This document shows, in pieces, positions 43,648 to 52,374 of a stretch of 64,000 nucleotides of DNA. The stretch is from the NCBI GenBank assembly GCA_964545875.1, contig CAZJHH010000008.1, positions 1 to 64,000 of the forward strand, in the 5' to 3' direction. Below the pieces are notes generated by a model, which saw nothing but the letters and a program-made list of their open reading frames with translations, did not search any database and was not told the origin of the DNA. Numbering within the stretch: position 1 is the stretch's first letter; every line of letters begins with the position of its first letter. The translations under genes were made by a program, and so were the position numbers. The DNA comes from DAIPKP01 sp964545875 (lineage in GTDB: Bacteria; Synergistota; Synergistia; Synergistales; Aminiphilaceae).

Positions 43648-45033
43648 ATGCGTTTGATCCGGCAGATTACATATGAGGCAAAGGACGATGTGGAGGCACT
43701 CTCCATCGCCCGGGATCGCCTTGGACGGGATGCTATTATCCTTTCTTCCAGGACCGAGGCCCGGGGAGGCTTTCTGGGGTTTTTCCGCCGGAGAGCCTTG
43801 GTGGTTACCGCAGGTCTTTTGGAGGAGGAAGTTCTTTCGGAGAAACGGGAAGATGCCTCGGAAAGAATCAAGGCTTTCCAACGCCTTCTCGAGGTGAAAC
43901 AGGCGGTGAGAGAGGTTTTTCCCGGCCCTCCGGGACGACCCGGAGACTACCGGAAGCCCGAAGAAAACCTTCCTTTTCCGGGACAGCCCAAATCTTCGGA
44001 GTCTTCCGGAGTGGATGCGGAAGGAGTGACCTTCGCCTTCTCCAAGATGGCTCGCCAGCTTGCTGCCAAAGAGGGTGCGGTTTCTGCTGGCCCCGAAAAA
44101 GATTCCGGAGAACAACGGGAGATCCGGCATGAAATCGAGGAAATTCGGGGAATTCTCCACGACATCCTGCATCGTTTCCCCGAAGAGGGGAAAAAAGCTC
44201 CTTCCCCGACGCCTCCACCGTCTTCTTTACAGGAAGACCCCCTTCCGAAACCCCGAGCAGCCATCCCTGAAGAAGATCCCCTCCTTGGATCCCTCCTTGT
44301 ACAGGATCTGGATCCTCAAAAGGCCTCCGAGCTTGTGGGGGAGTACCGAGGATCTCAGATGGGCGTTCCTTTTTCTCGCTGGCTTGCCTCTAGAATTTCC
44401 GTTACAGGTAAGAGCACCGGCGAAGCCCTGGGAGGAAAGAGAGCCCTTTTTGTGGGCCCCACGGGGGTAGGAAAAACTACCACCATTGCGAAGCTGGCGG
44501 CCATCTTTTCTTTGTGGGAAAAGAAAAGCGTTCTTTTGCTTACCACGGATACCTATCGGATCGCCGCGGTGGAACAGCTCAAAATGTATGCCCGGATTCT
44601 GGGAGTGCCTTTTCGGGTAATTCAAAATCCCGAAGATGTCCAGAATATTCTTGAAGAGTATCAAGACGTGGATGTGATACTTATTGACACCGCAGGCCGC
44701 TGTCAGAAGGATGGCGGAAAAATGGAAGAGCTTGAAACCCTATATCGTTCGCTGAATCCCGACGTGGTGCACCTGGTTCTTGCGGCGAACATGAAAAACA
44801 GGGATATGAAAGATGTTTTGCAGCGTATGACCATTCCCCTTTCAGGAGTGGTTTTTACGAAGCTCGATGAAACCCTTTCTTTCGGAGCTCTTCTGGAATT
44901 GCTCCTGGAATCGAAGCTTCCCATGTCTTTTATAACTGCGGGGCAGAACGTTCCCAACGATATCGACGTGGCGGACGCCTTTGCCTTTGCCCAACTTTTT
45001 GCAGGAGGCGACGCTCATGTTTCCTCTTCGTAG
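43648..45033 (+). CDS. flhF: SRP-type GTPase FlhF, flagellar placement
   Basis: A 461-residue SRP-family GTPase. The basic N-terminal domain and an acidic/Pro linker (to about residue 190) precede the NG domain. Its G-motifs are GPTGVGKTTTIAKLAA (G1), TTDTYRIAAVEQL, DTAGRCQKDG (G3) and TKLDETLSFGALL (G4), and the closing GQNVPNDIDVADA is typical of FlhF. It sets flagellar number and position with FlhG. The start abuts the flhA stop; the end overlaps flhG by 17 bases. Confidence 0.95.
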   Translation: MRLIRQITYEAKDDVEALSIARDRLGRDAIILSSRTEARGGFLGFFRRRALVVTAGLLEEEVLSEKREDASERIKAFQRLLEVKQAVREVFPGPPGRPGDYRKPEENLPFPGQPKSSESSGVDAEGVTFAFSKMARQLAAKEGAVSAGPEKDSGEQREIRHEIEEIRGILHDILHRFPEEGKKAPSPTPPPSSLQEDPLPKPRAAIPEEDPLLGSLLVQDLDPQKASELVGEYRGSQMGVPFSRWLASRISVTGKSTGEALGGKRALFVGPTGVGKTTTIAKLAAIFSLWEKKSVLLLTTDTYRIAAVEQLKMYARILGVPFRVIQNPEDVQNILEEYQDVDVILIDTAGRCQKDGGKMEELETLYRSLNPDVVHLVLAANMKNRDMKDVLQRMTIPLSGVVFTKLDETLSFGALLELLLESKLPMSFITAGQNVPNDIDVADAFAFAQLFAGGDAHVSSS

Positions 45034-46006
45034 AAACGGGGAATCCACCCTTTCCTCGAACCCTCCCGAGGAGCCCAAGAAGATTTCCGCTCCTCTCCTG
45101 GAGCGCTTTGGCAGTGATCAGGCGGCTCCTCTCCGGCAGTTCATGTCGAAAGAGGCCAACCTGCCAGGCGAGGTAAGGCGGGGACGCTCCCTGGCGATCC
45201 TGAGCGGTAAGGGCGGCGTGGGAAAGACGAATATCGCCGTGAACCTGGCTCTTGCCGCGGGGCAGGAGGGCGCCCGGGTGGCGGTGCTGGATGCAGATCT
45301 GGGGCTTGCGAACGTGGACATCCTTTTCGGCATGATGCCCCGGTACAACCTGAGCCATTTGGTCACGGGGGAACGACTGCTCGAAGATATTATCGTTACG
45401 GTGGATGAAAATGTGAAGATCATTCCTGGAGGGGCGGGGATCCAGAGCCTCGCGGAACTGGATTCTGCCCGGAGGGAAGATCTCCTTGAAAAACTTCTCA
45501 TTCTCGAAGCCACCGAGGACTTTCTTCTCGTGGATACTGCGGCGGGTATTTATGAAAGCGTTCTCTCCTTCGCCTTGGCGGTGGAGACGGTGCTCCTCAT
45601 AACTACTCCAGAACCCACCTCTATTCGCGATGCTTACGGAGTGCTGAAAGCTCTCTCCCGTACCGAAGCGGGAAGAAAAAAGGATATACGCCTTATCGTC
45701 AATATGGCGTACAATGAAGAAGACGCTCAGTCAGTGGCAGAGCGCATCCAGATGGCGGCAAATCAGTTTCTGGGCATGAATATCCCCTTTTTGGGATATG
45801 TCCCTTGGGATCCCAATATCCGGAAGGCTGTGCAGAAACGGCGTCCTTTCTACCTCTCCTATCCTTCTACCGGGGCTTCCAAGGCTCTCACCTCCATTGC
45901 CCGAAGGCTTTTTTTCTCCGAAGAAATCCGAAGTGAATCGAGAGATTTCTTTCAAAAAGGCGGAGGAATTAGGGAGTTCTTTCTCCGGATCATGAAGAAA
46001 AGTTAA
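45017..46006 (+). CDS. flhG: MinD-like ATPase FlhG (YlxH), flagellar number control
   Basis: A 329-residue MinD/ParA-type ATPase. The deviant Walker A is LSGKGGVGKTNIAVNLA, and a second key motif is VLDADLGLANVDILFG. Residues 34-40 read DQAAPLR, matching the DQAxxLR helix by which FlhG activates the FlhF GTPase. An amphipathic C-terminal helix (EFFLRIMKK) should mediate membrane binding. ATG 45017 follows GGAGG and starts just ahead of that helix. Confidence 0.95.
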   Translation: MFPLRRNGESTLSSNPPEEPKKISAPLLERFGSDQAAPLRQFMSKEANLPGEVRRGRSLAILSGKGGVGKTNIAVNLALAAGQEGARVAVLDADLGLANVDILFGMMPRYNLSHLVTGERLLEDIIVTVDENVKIIPGGAGIQSLAELDSARREDLLEKLLILEATEDFLLVDTAAGIYESVLSFALAVETVLLITTPEPTSIRDAYGVLKALSRTEAGRKKDIRLIVNMAYNEEDAQSVAERIQMAANQFLGMNIPFLGYVPWDPNIRKAVQKRRPFYLSYPSTGASKALTSIARRLFFSEEIRSESRDFFQKGGGIREFFLRIMKKS

Positions 46007-46020
46007 GGAGGAGAGGCCCA

Positions 46021-46701
46021 TTGGCGGATCACAAAGAAAACGGCCTTGCAAAGGCTCTCCTCGACAAGGTGGGAGTTAAGGCGGATATTCATATTGATGC
46101 GGGACTCTACAAAGGACATTACCCTTCTTCTCTCGAAGAGACGGCAGGAGACCTCCTCGGTTTGGCGCATCCTCTTCGGAGACAGGGACTTCTTCCGGTG
46201 TATCGCGAAGTGGAAATGGGGCTCTTTCTTCACGATGAGAGTGCTCCGCTCTATATGAAGGTTCTTTCGCAACGCTGTGATCTTTCGGGACCCATTCCCA
46301 TACTGTGGGTTCGTCCCGTGGGAAGTGTGGAGAAAATTCAGCGGCGACGCTTCGTGCGAGTTCCCTGCTTGCTTTCCACGGAATTTTGGGTTGTGGATGA
46401 AGAACTGACCCAGCCCTTCTCCGGATCCTGGAGAAAGGCTTCTCTTCTTGATATCAGCCTTGGAGGAGTGCGGCTTCAGTACAGAGAAAAAAAACGGCTT
46501 CTCGAAAAAAATATGCGTACCCTTTTTTTTCTCGAACTCCAGGGAGTGCGGTTTCTTTGTGCGGGAGAGGTGGTATGGGCTCCGCCCCAAAAAGGAGAGG
46601 GCCTTTTTGAAGTAGGGGTGGAGTTCGGAGGCATGATGCGCTCTATGGAGAAGGCCTTGCGACTGTTTATCCGCCAGCAGGAGATGTCAAGTAAGGAATG
46701 A
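46021..46701 (+). CDS. PilZ-domain flagellar brake protein, YcgR-like
   Basis: A 226-residue protein with an N-terminal YcgR-type domain (residues 20-105) and a C-terminal PilZ domain. Both cyclic-di-GMP motifs are present: RRRFVRVP (RxxxR type) and DISLGGVRL (D/NxSxxG). Homologues slow or stop the motor when cyclic-di-GMP is bound. TTG start with GGAGGAG upstream. Position between flhG and cheB puts it in the che part of the operon. Confidence 0.88.
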   Translation: MADHKENGLAKALLDKVGVKADIHIDAGLYKGHYPSSLEETAGDLLGLAHPLRRQGLLPVYREVEMGLFLHDESAPLYMKVLSQRCDLSGPIPILWVRPVGSVEKIQRRRFVRVPCLLSTEFWVVDEELTQPFSGSWRKASLLDISLGGVRLQYREKKRLLEKNMRTLFFLELQGVRFLCAGEVVWAPPQKGEGLFEVGVEFGGMMRSMEKALRLFIRQQEMSSKE

Positions 46702-46702
46702 G

Positions 46703-47803
46703 ATGGTACTCATGAGAGAGCGAGTGTACAAAGTCCTTGTGGTTGATGATTCTGCGTTTATGCGTAAAGTTATCGGAGATATGGTAGAACGTTCCCCCCG
46801 GCTTTCTCTGGCGGGAACAGCCAGGGACGGAGAGGACGCTCTCAGGAAAGTGGAAGAATGCGATCCTCACGTTATCACTCTCGATGTGGAAATGCCTAGA
46901 AAGGACGGCATAGCGTTTCTCGAGGATCTCATGCGTTCTCGCCCTACCCCGGTTGTTATGGTGAGCAGCCAGACTGCCAAAGGAGCCGACGTGACTATTC
47001 GGGCTCTCAGCATGGGGGCGGCGGATTTTGTCCTGAAACCCTCGGGATCCATTTCACTGGATATGAACAAAGTGGAAGAAGAGTTGGTTGCTAAGGTTAT
47101 TGCGGCGGCTGAAATCGATATGTCTCACCTTTCTCGGATTGATCGAGAGGTTCCCCGCCCCAAGGTCACAAAAATTCTTCCCGAAAAGAAGCCTTTTTTG
47201 GGAGACAGACCTCGGGGGTTCGCGAAAAAACCCGAAGTGGTAGCCATAGCGTCTTCCACCGGCGGTCCTCGGGCGCTTCAGGGAGTGCTCCCCCTTCTTT
47301 CGGCGGACTTTCCCGTGCCCATCGTGGTGGTGCAGCACATGCCCCAGGGATTTACCGCATCTCTTGCGAGGCGCATGAACGATCTTGCGGCCATCTCCGT
47401 GGTGGAGGCCGAGGAGGGAATGCTCCTCCGAAAGGGAACGGCCATCATTGCTCCCGGAGGAGAGCATCTCCTTCTAAAAGAGAAGAATGGTCTGGTACAA
47501 TGTACCTTATCCGATAGTCCTCCGGTGAACTCCGTACGCCCTGCGGCAGATTTGCTTTTCGAGAGCGTGGCCCGTATTTTCGGAGGAGCGTCCATCGGCG
47601 TCATCCTTACGGGGATGGGAAAGGATGGAACCGAAGGAGCCCGGCTTCTCCACGAGAGAGGCGGTATGGTGCTCGGGGAGTCTCCCGAAACCTGCGTGAT
47701 CTACGGTATGCCGAAAAATGCCTGGGAAGCCGGATATGTGCACCGACAGATTCCCCTGGATGACATGGCGGAAACTCTGGAATCTCTAGTGGGAAATCGA
47801 TAA
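46703..47803 (+). CDS. cheB: Chemotaxis methylesterase/deamidase CheB
   Basis: A 366-residue two-domain enzyme: a receiver with phosphoacceptor Asp61 (ITLDVEMPRKDG), a linker, and a C-terminal methylesterase with the catalytic triad in ASSTGGP, VQHMPQGF and TGMGKDGTEG. It removes methyl groups from receptor glutamates and deamidates glutamines. No receptor genes or cheR are in the window. ATG 46703 has AAGGA 6 bases upstream; ATG 46712 is possible. Confidence 0.96.
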   Translation: MVLMRERVYKVLVVDDSAFMRKVIGDMVERSPRLSLAGTARDGEDALRKVEECDPHVITLDVEMPRKDGIAFLEDLMRSRPTPVVMVSSQTAKGADVTIRALSMGAADFVLKPSGSISLDMNKVEEELVAKVIAAAEIDMSHLSRIDREVPRPKVTKILPEKKPFLGDRPRGFAKKPEVVAIASSTGGPRALQGVLPLLSADFPVPIVVVQHMPQGFTASLARRMNDLAAISVVEAEEGMLLRKGTAIIAPGGEHLLLKEKNGLVQCTLSDSPPVNSVRPAADLLFESVARIFGGASIGVILTGMGKDGTEGARLLHERGGMVLGESPETCVIYGMPKNAWEAGYVHRQIPLDDMAETLESLVGNR

Positions 47804-47836
47804 AGAGGCTGGAAGGGAAATGAGGGGGCGAAAATT

Positions 47837-49936
47837 ATGACAAGTATGGACATGAGCCAGTATATAGGAGCGTTTCTCGATGAAGCCACGGAACAGCTCC
47901 AGAATTTAAACGATCTTCTGCTTTCTCTGGAAAACGATCCGCAGAGCGAGGATATTGTCACGGAGATCTTTCGTATAGCGCACACCCTCAAGGGCATGTC
48001 CGCCACCATGGGTTTCGAGAAGATTGCCCATCTTACCCATGCCATGGAGGATATGTTCGACCTGGTGCGCAAGCGGGAGATGGATCTCATGGAGGAGGAC
48101 GTGACCCTTCTTTTCAGCTGCCTCGATCGTCTTACCGCAGGGGTGGAAAATGTTCGGGAAGGCCAGGGGGAGGCGGATCTCGATATCGCGTCTCTGGCGG
48201 ATAAGATCCATGCCCGCATTTCCGGAGCTCCCCACGAAGAGGAAGAGCCCCATGATGCGGAGGAGAATGCCCAGATTCCGCTGACGGACCAGGAAAAAGA
48301 ATGGGTTCGAAAGGCGCATTCTCAAGGGCTTGAAATGTATAAGATCGTGGTCTATCTGGATGATTCATGCCTGCTGAAGGCGGCTCGGGCCTTCATGGCC
48401 CTTTCCCGGGCAGGGGATATGGGCGACGTCATCAAGACCGTACCCCCTGTGGATGAACTCGAACAGGAATCCTTTCAGCAGGGATTCGTGCTCTACCTCG
48501 CCACCATAACCTCGGAGAGGGAAGTTCAGGAAAACCTGGAGAGAATCAGCGAAGTCAAGAAGGTCGAAGTGGAAAACATATCGGATTTGGAGGTGGAGGG
48601 AGATATGCCGCAAGAAACTTCGAAGACTGCCGCCTCTATGGAGGATCTCGAAGCCTCCATGGATCTCGAAGAAGAAGAGGATCTCTCTGGGGAAAAGCTT
48701 GCTTCTAAAGCCCCGAAAGATTTGTCTTCCGGAGGAAAGGCTCCTGCAAACTCGGATCATCCGAAACGGCCGGGAGGAACCGGCGGAAGAACCGTTCGGG
48801 TTGATATCGGCCGATTGGACAAGCTTATGAACCTCGTGGGAGAACTCGTTATCGGAAGAGCCCGTATAGAACGGCTTGCCATGGAGGCGCGGCTCAAGGA
48901 TTTCGACGAGCCCCTTTCGCAGCTCGGCCGCATTTCCGGAGAAATTCAGGAGCTTGTCACAAAACTTCGTATGGTACCCATATCCTTTGTCTTTGACCGC
49001 TTTCCCCGGATTGTTCGGGATCTCTCCAAGAACATGGGGAAAGAGATTAATCTGGTGATCGAAGGAAAGGAGACGGAACTTGACCGTACCGTGATCGACG
49101 AGATCGGAGATCCCATGGTGCATCTCATCCGTAACGCGGTGGATCACGGAGTGGAGATTCCGGAGGATCGCAAAAAGGCGAATAAACCTAAGCAGGGAAC
49201 CGTGTTTATTGCGGCGTACCAAGAAGGAAACGGAGTTATCATAGAAGTTCGGGATGACGGCAAGGGTATCGACACCAAGGTGGTGCGTAAGAAGGCGGTG
49301 GAACGGGGAATGTTGACCCCCGAAGAGGCTGCGGCCCTCACGGAAGAGGAGACCATCCGATTGGTCTTTTTGCCCGGCTTCAGTACCGCCAAGGAAGTTA
49401 CCGACGTATCCGGCCGGGGTGTGGGCATGGATGCGGTAAAGAACAAGGTGGAATCCCTGGGAGGACAGTTTCAGGTGGAGTCCGCCGTAGGCAAGGGCAC
49501 CCGGGTGCTGATCCGCCTTCCTCTTACTCTGGCCATCGTGCTGGCCCTTCTCATTCGGGTGGGAGAAGAGACCTATGCCATCTCTCTGGAGAACGTGGAA
49601 GAAACCCTTCTCGTTCAAAAGGATGAGATCAAATACGTTCACGGTACGCCCGTGACGAACGTGCGGGGAGAAATTCTTTCACTCAAAAACCTGAGCACCA
49701 TTCTCCGGGCGGAAAAAAAGGACGACCATGCCCAGGAATACCCTGTAGTGGTGGTGAGGCTTGGGAAAAACCGTGTGGGCTTCATCGTGGATGAGCTTGT
49801 GGGGCAGCAGGAAATCGTTATCAAGCCCCTGGGCAAGCTTCTTTCGAAGGTCCGGGGAATGGCGGGAGCCACCATTCTTGGAGACGGAAACGTGGCCCTT
49901 ATTCTTGATGTCGCTTCCCTTCATGCCGTTCGCTAA
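47837..49936 (+). CDS. cheA: Chemotaxis histidine kinase CheA
   Basis: A 699-residue kinase. P1 HPt domain: phospho-His49 in RIAHTLKGMSATMGF. Residues about 155-260 form a P2-like CheY-docking region, then an acidic linker leads to P3 dimerisation (about 320-385). P4 ATPase shows the N-box HLIRNAVDHGVE, G1 DDGKGID and G2 GRGVGMD. P5 is CheW-like (about 560-695). It phosphorylates CheY and CheB. No cheW gene is next to it, unlike Bacillus. Confidence 0.97.
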   Translation: MTSMDMSQYIGAFLDEATEQLQNLNDLLLSLENDPQSEDIVTEIFRIAHTLKGMSATMGFEKIAHLTHAMEDMFDLVRKREMDLMEEDVTLLFSCLDRLTAGVENVREGQGEADLDIASLADKIHARISGAPHEEEEPHDAEENAQIPLTDQEKEWVRKAHSQGLEMYKIVVYLDDSCLLKAARAFMALSRAGDMGDVIKTVPPVDELEQESFQQGFVLYLATITSEREVQENLERISEVKKVEVENISDLEVEGDMPQETSKTAASMEDLEASMDLEEEEDLSGEKLASKAPKDLSSGGKAPANSDHPKRPGGTGGRTVRVDIGRLDKLMNLVGELVIGRARIERLAMEARLKDFDEPLSQLGRISGEIQELVTKLRMVPISFVFDRFPRIVRDLSKNMGKEINLVIEGKETELDRTVIDEIGDPMVHLIRNAVDHGVEIPEDRKKANKPKQGTVFIAAYQEGNGVIIEVRDDGKGIDTKVVRKKAVERGMLTPEEAAALTEEETIRLVFLPGFSTAKEVTDVSGRGVGMDAVKNKVESLGGQFQVESAVGKGTRVLIRLPLTLAIVLALLIRVGEETYAISLENVEETLLVQKDEIKYVHGTPVTNVRGEILSLKNLSTILRAEKKDDHAQEYPVVVVRLGKNRVGFIVDELVGQQEIVIKPLGKLLSKVRGMAGATILGDGNVALILDVASLHAVR

Positions 49937-49984
49937 GAAGAGGAGCAGCACGCACGAGACTCTTTTTTGTTTGGAGGAACTCTG

Positions 49985-50605
49985 ATGGGTTGGGGAGAGA
50001 TAACAAGCTTGCAGCTTGATGCTGTCCGGGAAGTCGGTAACATCGGAACGGGAAACGCCGCTACGGCTCTGTCGCAAATGACGGGACGGACGGTGGATAT
50101 CGGAGTGCCCGAGGCGAAAATTATTCCTATTTATGAAATTTCGGAACACTACGGTTCTCCGGAAGACCTGGTTTGTGCGGTGCTTATCCGTACCGAAGGC
50201 GATCTTCCGTGCAACTTTATTTTTCTCATTCGGGAAGAGGATTCTCGGAGTCTGGCGGATCTCCTGATACCCATGGATTTGAGCTCCATGGACGAGGATA
50301 TGCAGGCCCAGATGCGTGAAAGTGCCTTGGGAGAAGTGGGAAATGTGGTTCTCGGGGCTTTTCTGAACGCCATTTCCATGCTTACGGGGTACGTGCTTCC
50401 CGCATCGGTTCCTTCGGTGGCTCACGATATGCTGGGAGCCATTATGGATGTGGTGGCTTCCATTTTCGGCGTCCTCGGGGATGCGGCGCTTCTTGTGAAG
50501 ACCTCTCTTCGAGTTAAGGACATGGAGCACGAGGTCGGCGGAAGCGTCATTATGGTTCCCGATCCCGGAGCACTCGAATCTCTTCTTCAGCGTCTGGGGG
50601 TGTAG
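49985..50605 (+). CDS. cheC: CheY-P phosphatase CheC
   Basis: A 206-residue CheC with both phosphatase sites intact: Glu16-x-x-Asn19 (REVGNIGTGNA) and Glu117-x-x-Asn120 (GEVGNVVLGAFLN). CheC is a weak CheY-P phosphatase that CheD, encoded just downstream, enhances. ATG 49985 has GGAGG 7 bases upstream, better than TTG 49967. Its intact sites contrast with the degenerate ones in FliY. Confidence 0.95.
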   Translation: MGWGEITSLQLDAVREVGNIGTGNAATALSQMTGRTVDIGVPEAKIIPIYEISEHYGSPEDLVCAVLIRTEGDLPCNFIFLIREEDSRSLADLLIPMDLSSMDEDMQAQMRESALGEVGNVVLGAFLNAISMLTGYVLPASVPSVAHDMLGAIMDVVASIFGVLGDAALLVKTSLRVKDMEHEVGGSVIMVPDPGALESLLQRLGV

Positions 50606-50608
50606 AGA

Positions 50609-51097
50609 TTGGCGGACACCATCCATGTGGGGATGGCTGATCTCGTGGCTATCAAGAAGACCGGCATCCTTGTTACGTTGGGGTTGGGTTCCTGCATAGG
50701 GCTTGTCCTTTTCGACCAGGAAAAGAAAATCGCCGGCATGGCGCACATCATGCTTCCGGATAGTCGGGAAAGTGCGTCAGTGGTCAAGCCGGGGAAATTT
50801 GCGGACACTGCGGTGCCGAAATTGCTTGATGAAATGAAGGCTCTCGGGGCAGGAAAAGCGGGGCTTAAAGCGAAACTTGCGGGGGGAGCCCAAATGTTTA
50901 ACATCCCCGGTAAATCGAGCAGTTTTCTTGCCGTGGGAGCCCGTAATGCCGAGGCAACCAAGGAATGGCTTAAAAAGTTCGGCATCCCCGTAGTGGCGGA
51001 GGATACCGGAGGTAACAAGGGGCGGAGTGTGGAGTTCAACATGCTTACCCTCATGCTCACGGTAAAGACCTTGGGTATGGGAACGAAAGAGATTTAA
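50609..51097 (+). CDS. cheD: Chemoreceptor glutamine deamidase CheD
   Basis: A 162-residue deamidase. The catalytic set is Cys29 (GLGSCIGLVLFD), His46 (AGMAHIMLP) and probably Thr23. It deamidates receptor glutamines and forms a complex with CheC. TTG start, 3 bases after the cheC stop. The che block appears to end here; a 168-base gap follows. Confidence 0.95.
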   Translation: MADTIHVGMADLVAIKKTGILVTLGLGSCIGLVLFDQEKKIAGMAHIMLPDSRESASVVKPGKFADTAVPKLLDEMKALGAGKAGLKAKLAGGAQMFNIPGKSSSFLAVGARNAEATKEWLKKFGIPVVAEDTGGNKGRSVEFNMLTLMLTVKTLGMGTKEI

Positions 51098-51127
51098 CAC
51101 CTCTTCTTTATGTCTTTTTCTGCATAC

Positions 51128-51177
51128 TCCCCTCATCGTAACTTTTGGCCTGAGGGGATGCTCAAGAGAATCTTGAG
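51128..51177. repeat. Two adjacent inverted repeats downstream of cheD
   Basis: TCCCCTCA/TGAGGGGA (51128-51135 and 51151-51158, 15-base loop) is followed two bases later by CTCAAGA/TCTTGAG (51161-51177, 3-base loop GAA). Neither has a T-run, so they are not ordinary terminators. They could be a processing or regulatory structure between cheD and the next gene. No convincing promoter was found in this 168-base gap. Confidence 0.4.
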
Positions 51178-51265
51178 ATGGCGAACATGTACCGTAGAGG
51201 GTGCGCAAGTATTTTCGTGAGAACCTTCCGCACTGGCTTTCACAAATACGATAGGCAGGCAATAT

Positions 51266-52360
51266 ATGGCGAAAAACGAAAACCCACAGGACCAACGCCA
51301 GGAATTTCCTTTGGACGCAAAAAACGAACCTGCCTCGGGCACTGATGCCGCCGGAGGGGAGGTAGTCTTTTCCTACGCAGATCTTGCCTCGGTTCTCGAA
51401 TGCTCCGAGGAGGATGTGCGCCGGGCCGTGCAGCAGCAGGGCCCCATAGGCGGGGTACGGGCTCTCCGTTCTTCGAGAGCACCATACCTCGCAATTATGG
51501 GAACCTTCGAGGCGAGAAAGCGAGGAGATATCATCGGTGTCTTCTCCGTCCTTGCTCATGGAGAGAGCGGGGATGTCCTGGAGAAAAAGGTATGGGCTTC
51601 TTACGGAAGCATGGAAAAGGGCTTTTCCATACATGCCCAGTGGGAGGCGGTGCGCAACGCCATAACTGCCATTGAGAAGCCTTCGGATTCCTCCATATAC
51701 AAACAATGCAACCAGGTTCTCGATTCGTACATTACTCCTACCTCCATCAATCTTCTCTCTCGCTCTTCTCAGGAAAAACAGGCTTTTCCCCAGAAATTGA
51801 AAGAAGGCCTCAATGGGGCCTTTCATATGGATTGTTTTGTGCAGATTCGCATAGAGTATCTTGAAGAAGCTGCTGTCCGCGCGGTTCTTCCGCCGCCTCC
51901 CAAGGCTTCCGAGACGAAGACGGACCCGGAAATGCCGGGAGAGTATGAAGTCTATACGGTGGCGTGCTCCCCCGTGGTGGATCCTGCCCGGGGCAAGCCC
52001 GTGGTGCTTCTCGAAAAGGGGGATGTGGTGGAAGTTTCCTTTTCCTACTCCTCGGGATTGGGTAAACTCATCTGTCGTTATCTGGACAAGGCAGGAAAAA
52101 GACCCTCCTTTCCGGTGATTACCAAGAAACGGCTTCCTTCGGGAGACTACATCGTACAGATTCACATAAGCGAGGGAATTGAAGGCATCTTCAAGTCTTC
52201 TCCGAGCCTTATGCTTCGTCAGGGAAAGCTCGAGAATCTTCCGGGAGAAGAGGCAGTTCGGCGTACTCTGGCTCATTTTGGGACGGACTGGCATATGCTC
52301 CTGATGCTCCTTTTCCTCCTCGTGGCCATCTTTTCCGTGGCCTATCTGTATCTACATTGA
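51266..52360 (+). CDS. Unknown tail-anchored protein between cheD and sigma-D
   Basis: A 364-residue protein that I do not recognise. Residues 35-60 look like a short helix-turn-helix (YADLASVLECSEEDVRRAV). Residues 70-200 form a mixed region with VWASYGS and Cys-containing stretches. A proline-rich hinge (PPPPKASE) leads to a second beta-rich part (about 230-320). One C-terminal membrane helix (about 345-361) ends the chain, suggesting a tail-anchored cytoplasmic protein. Its stop overlaps the region before sigma-D, so it is probably co-transcribed with fliA. Confidence 0.7.
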   Translation: MAKNENPQDQRQEFPLDAKNEPASGTDAAGGEVVFSYADLASVLECSEEDVRRAVQQQGPIGGVRALRSSRAPYLAIMGTFEARKRGDIIGVFSVLAHGESGDVLEKKVWASYGSMEKGFSIHAQWEAVRNAITAIEKPSDSSIYKQCNQVLDSYITPTSINLLSRSSQEKQAFPQKLKEGLNGAFHMDCFVQIRIEYLEEAAVRAVLPPPPKASETKTDPEMPGEYEVYTVACSPVVDPARGKPVVLLEKGDVVEVSFSYSSGLGKLICRYLDKAGKRPSFPVITKKRLPSGDYIVQIHISEGIEGIFKSSPSLMLRQGKLENLPGEEAVRRTLAHFGTDWHMLLMLLFLLVAIFSVAYLYLH

Positions 52361-52374
52361 GCGAAGGTGTTTGC

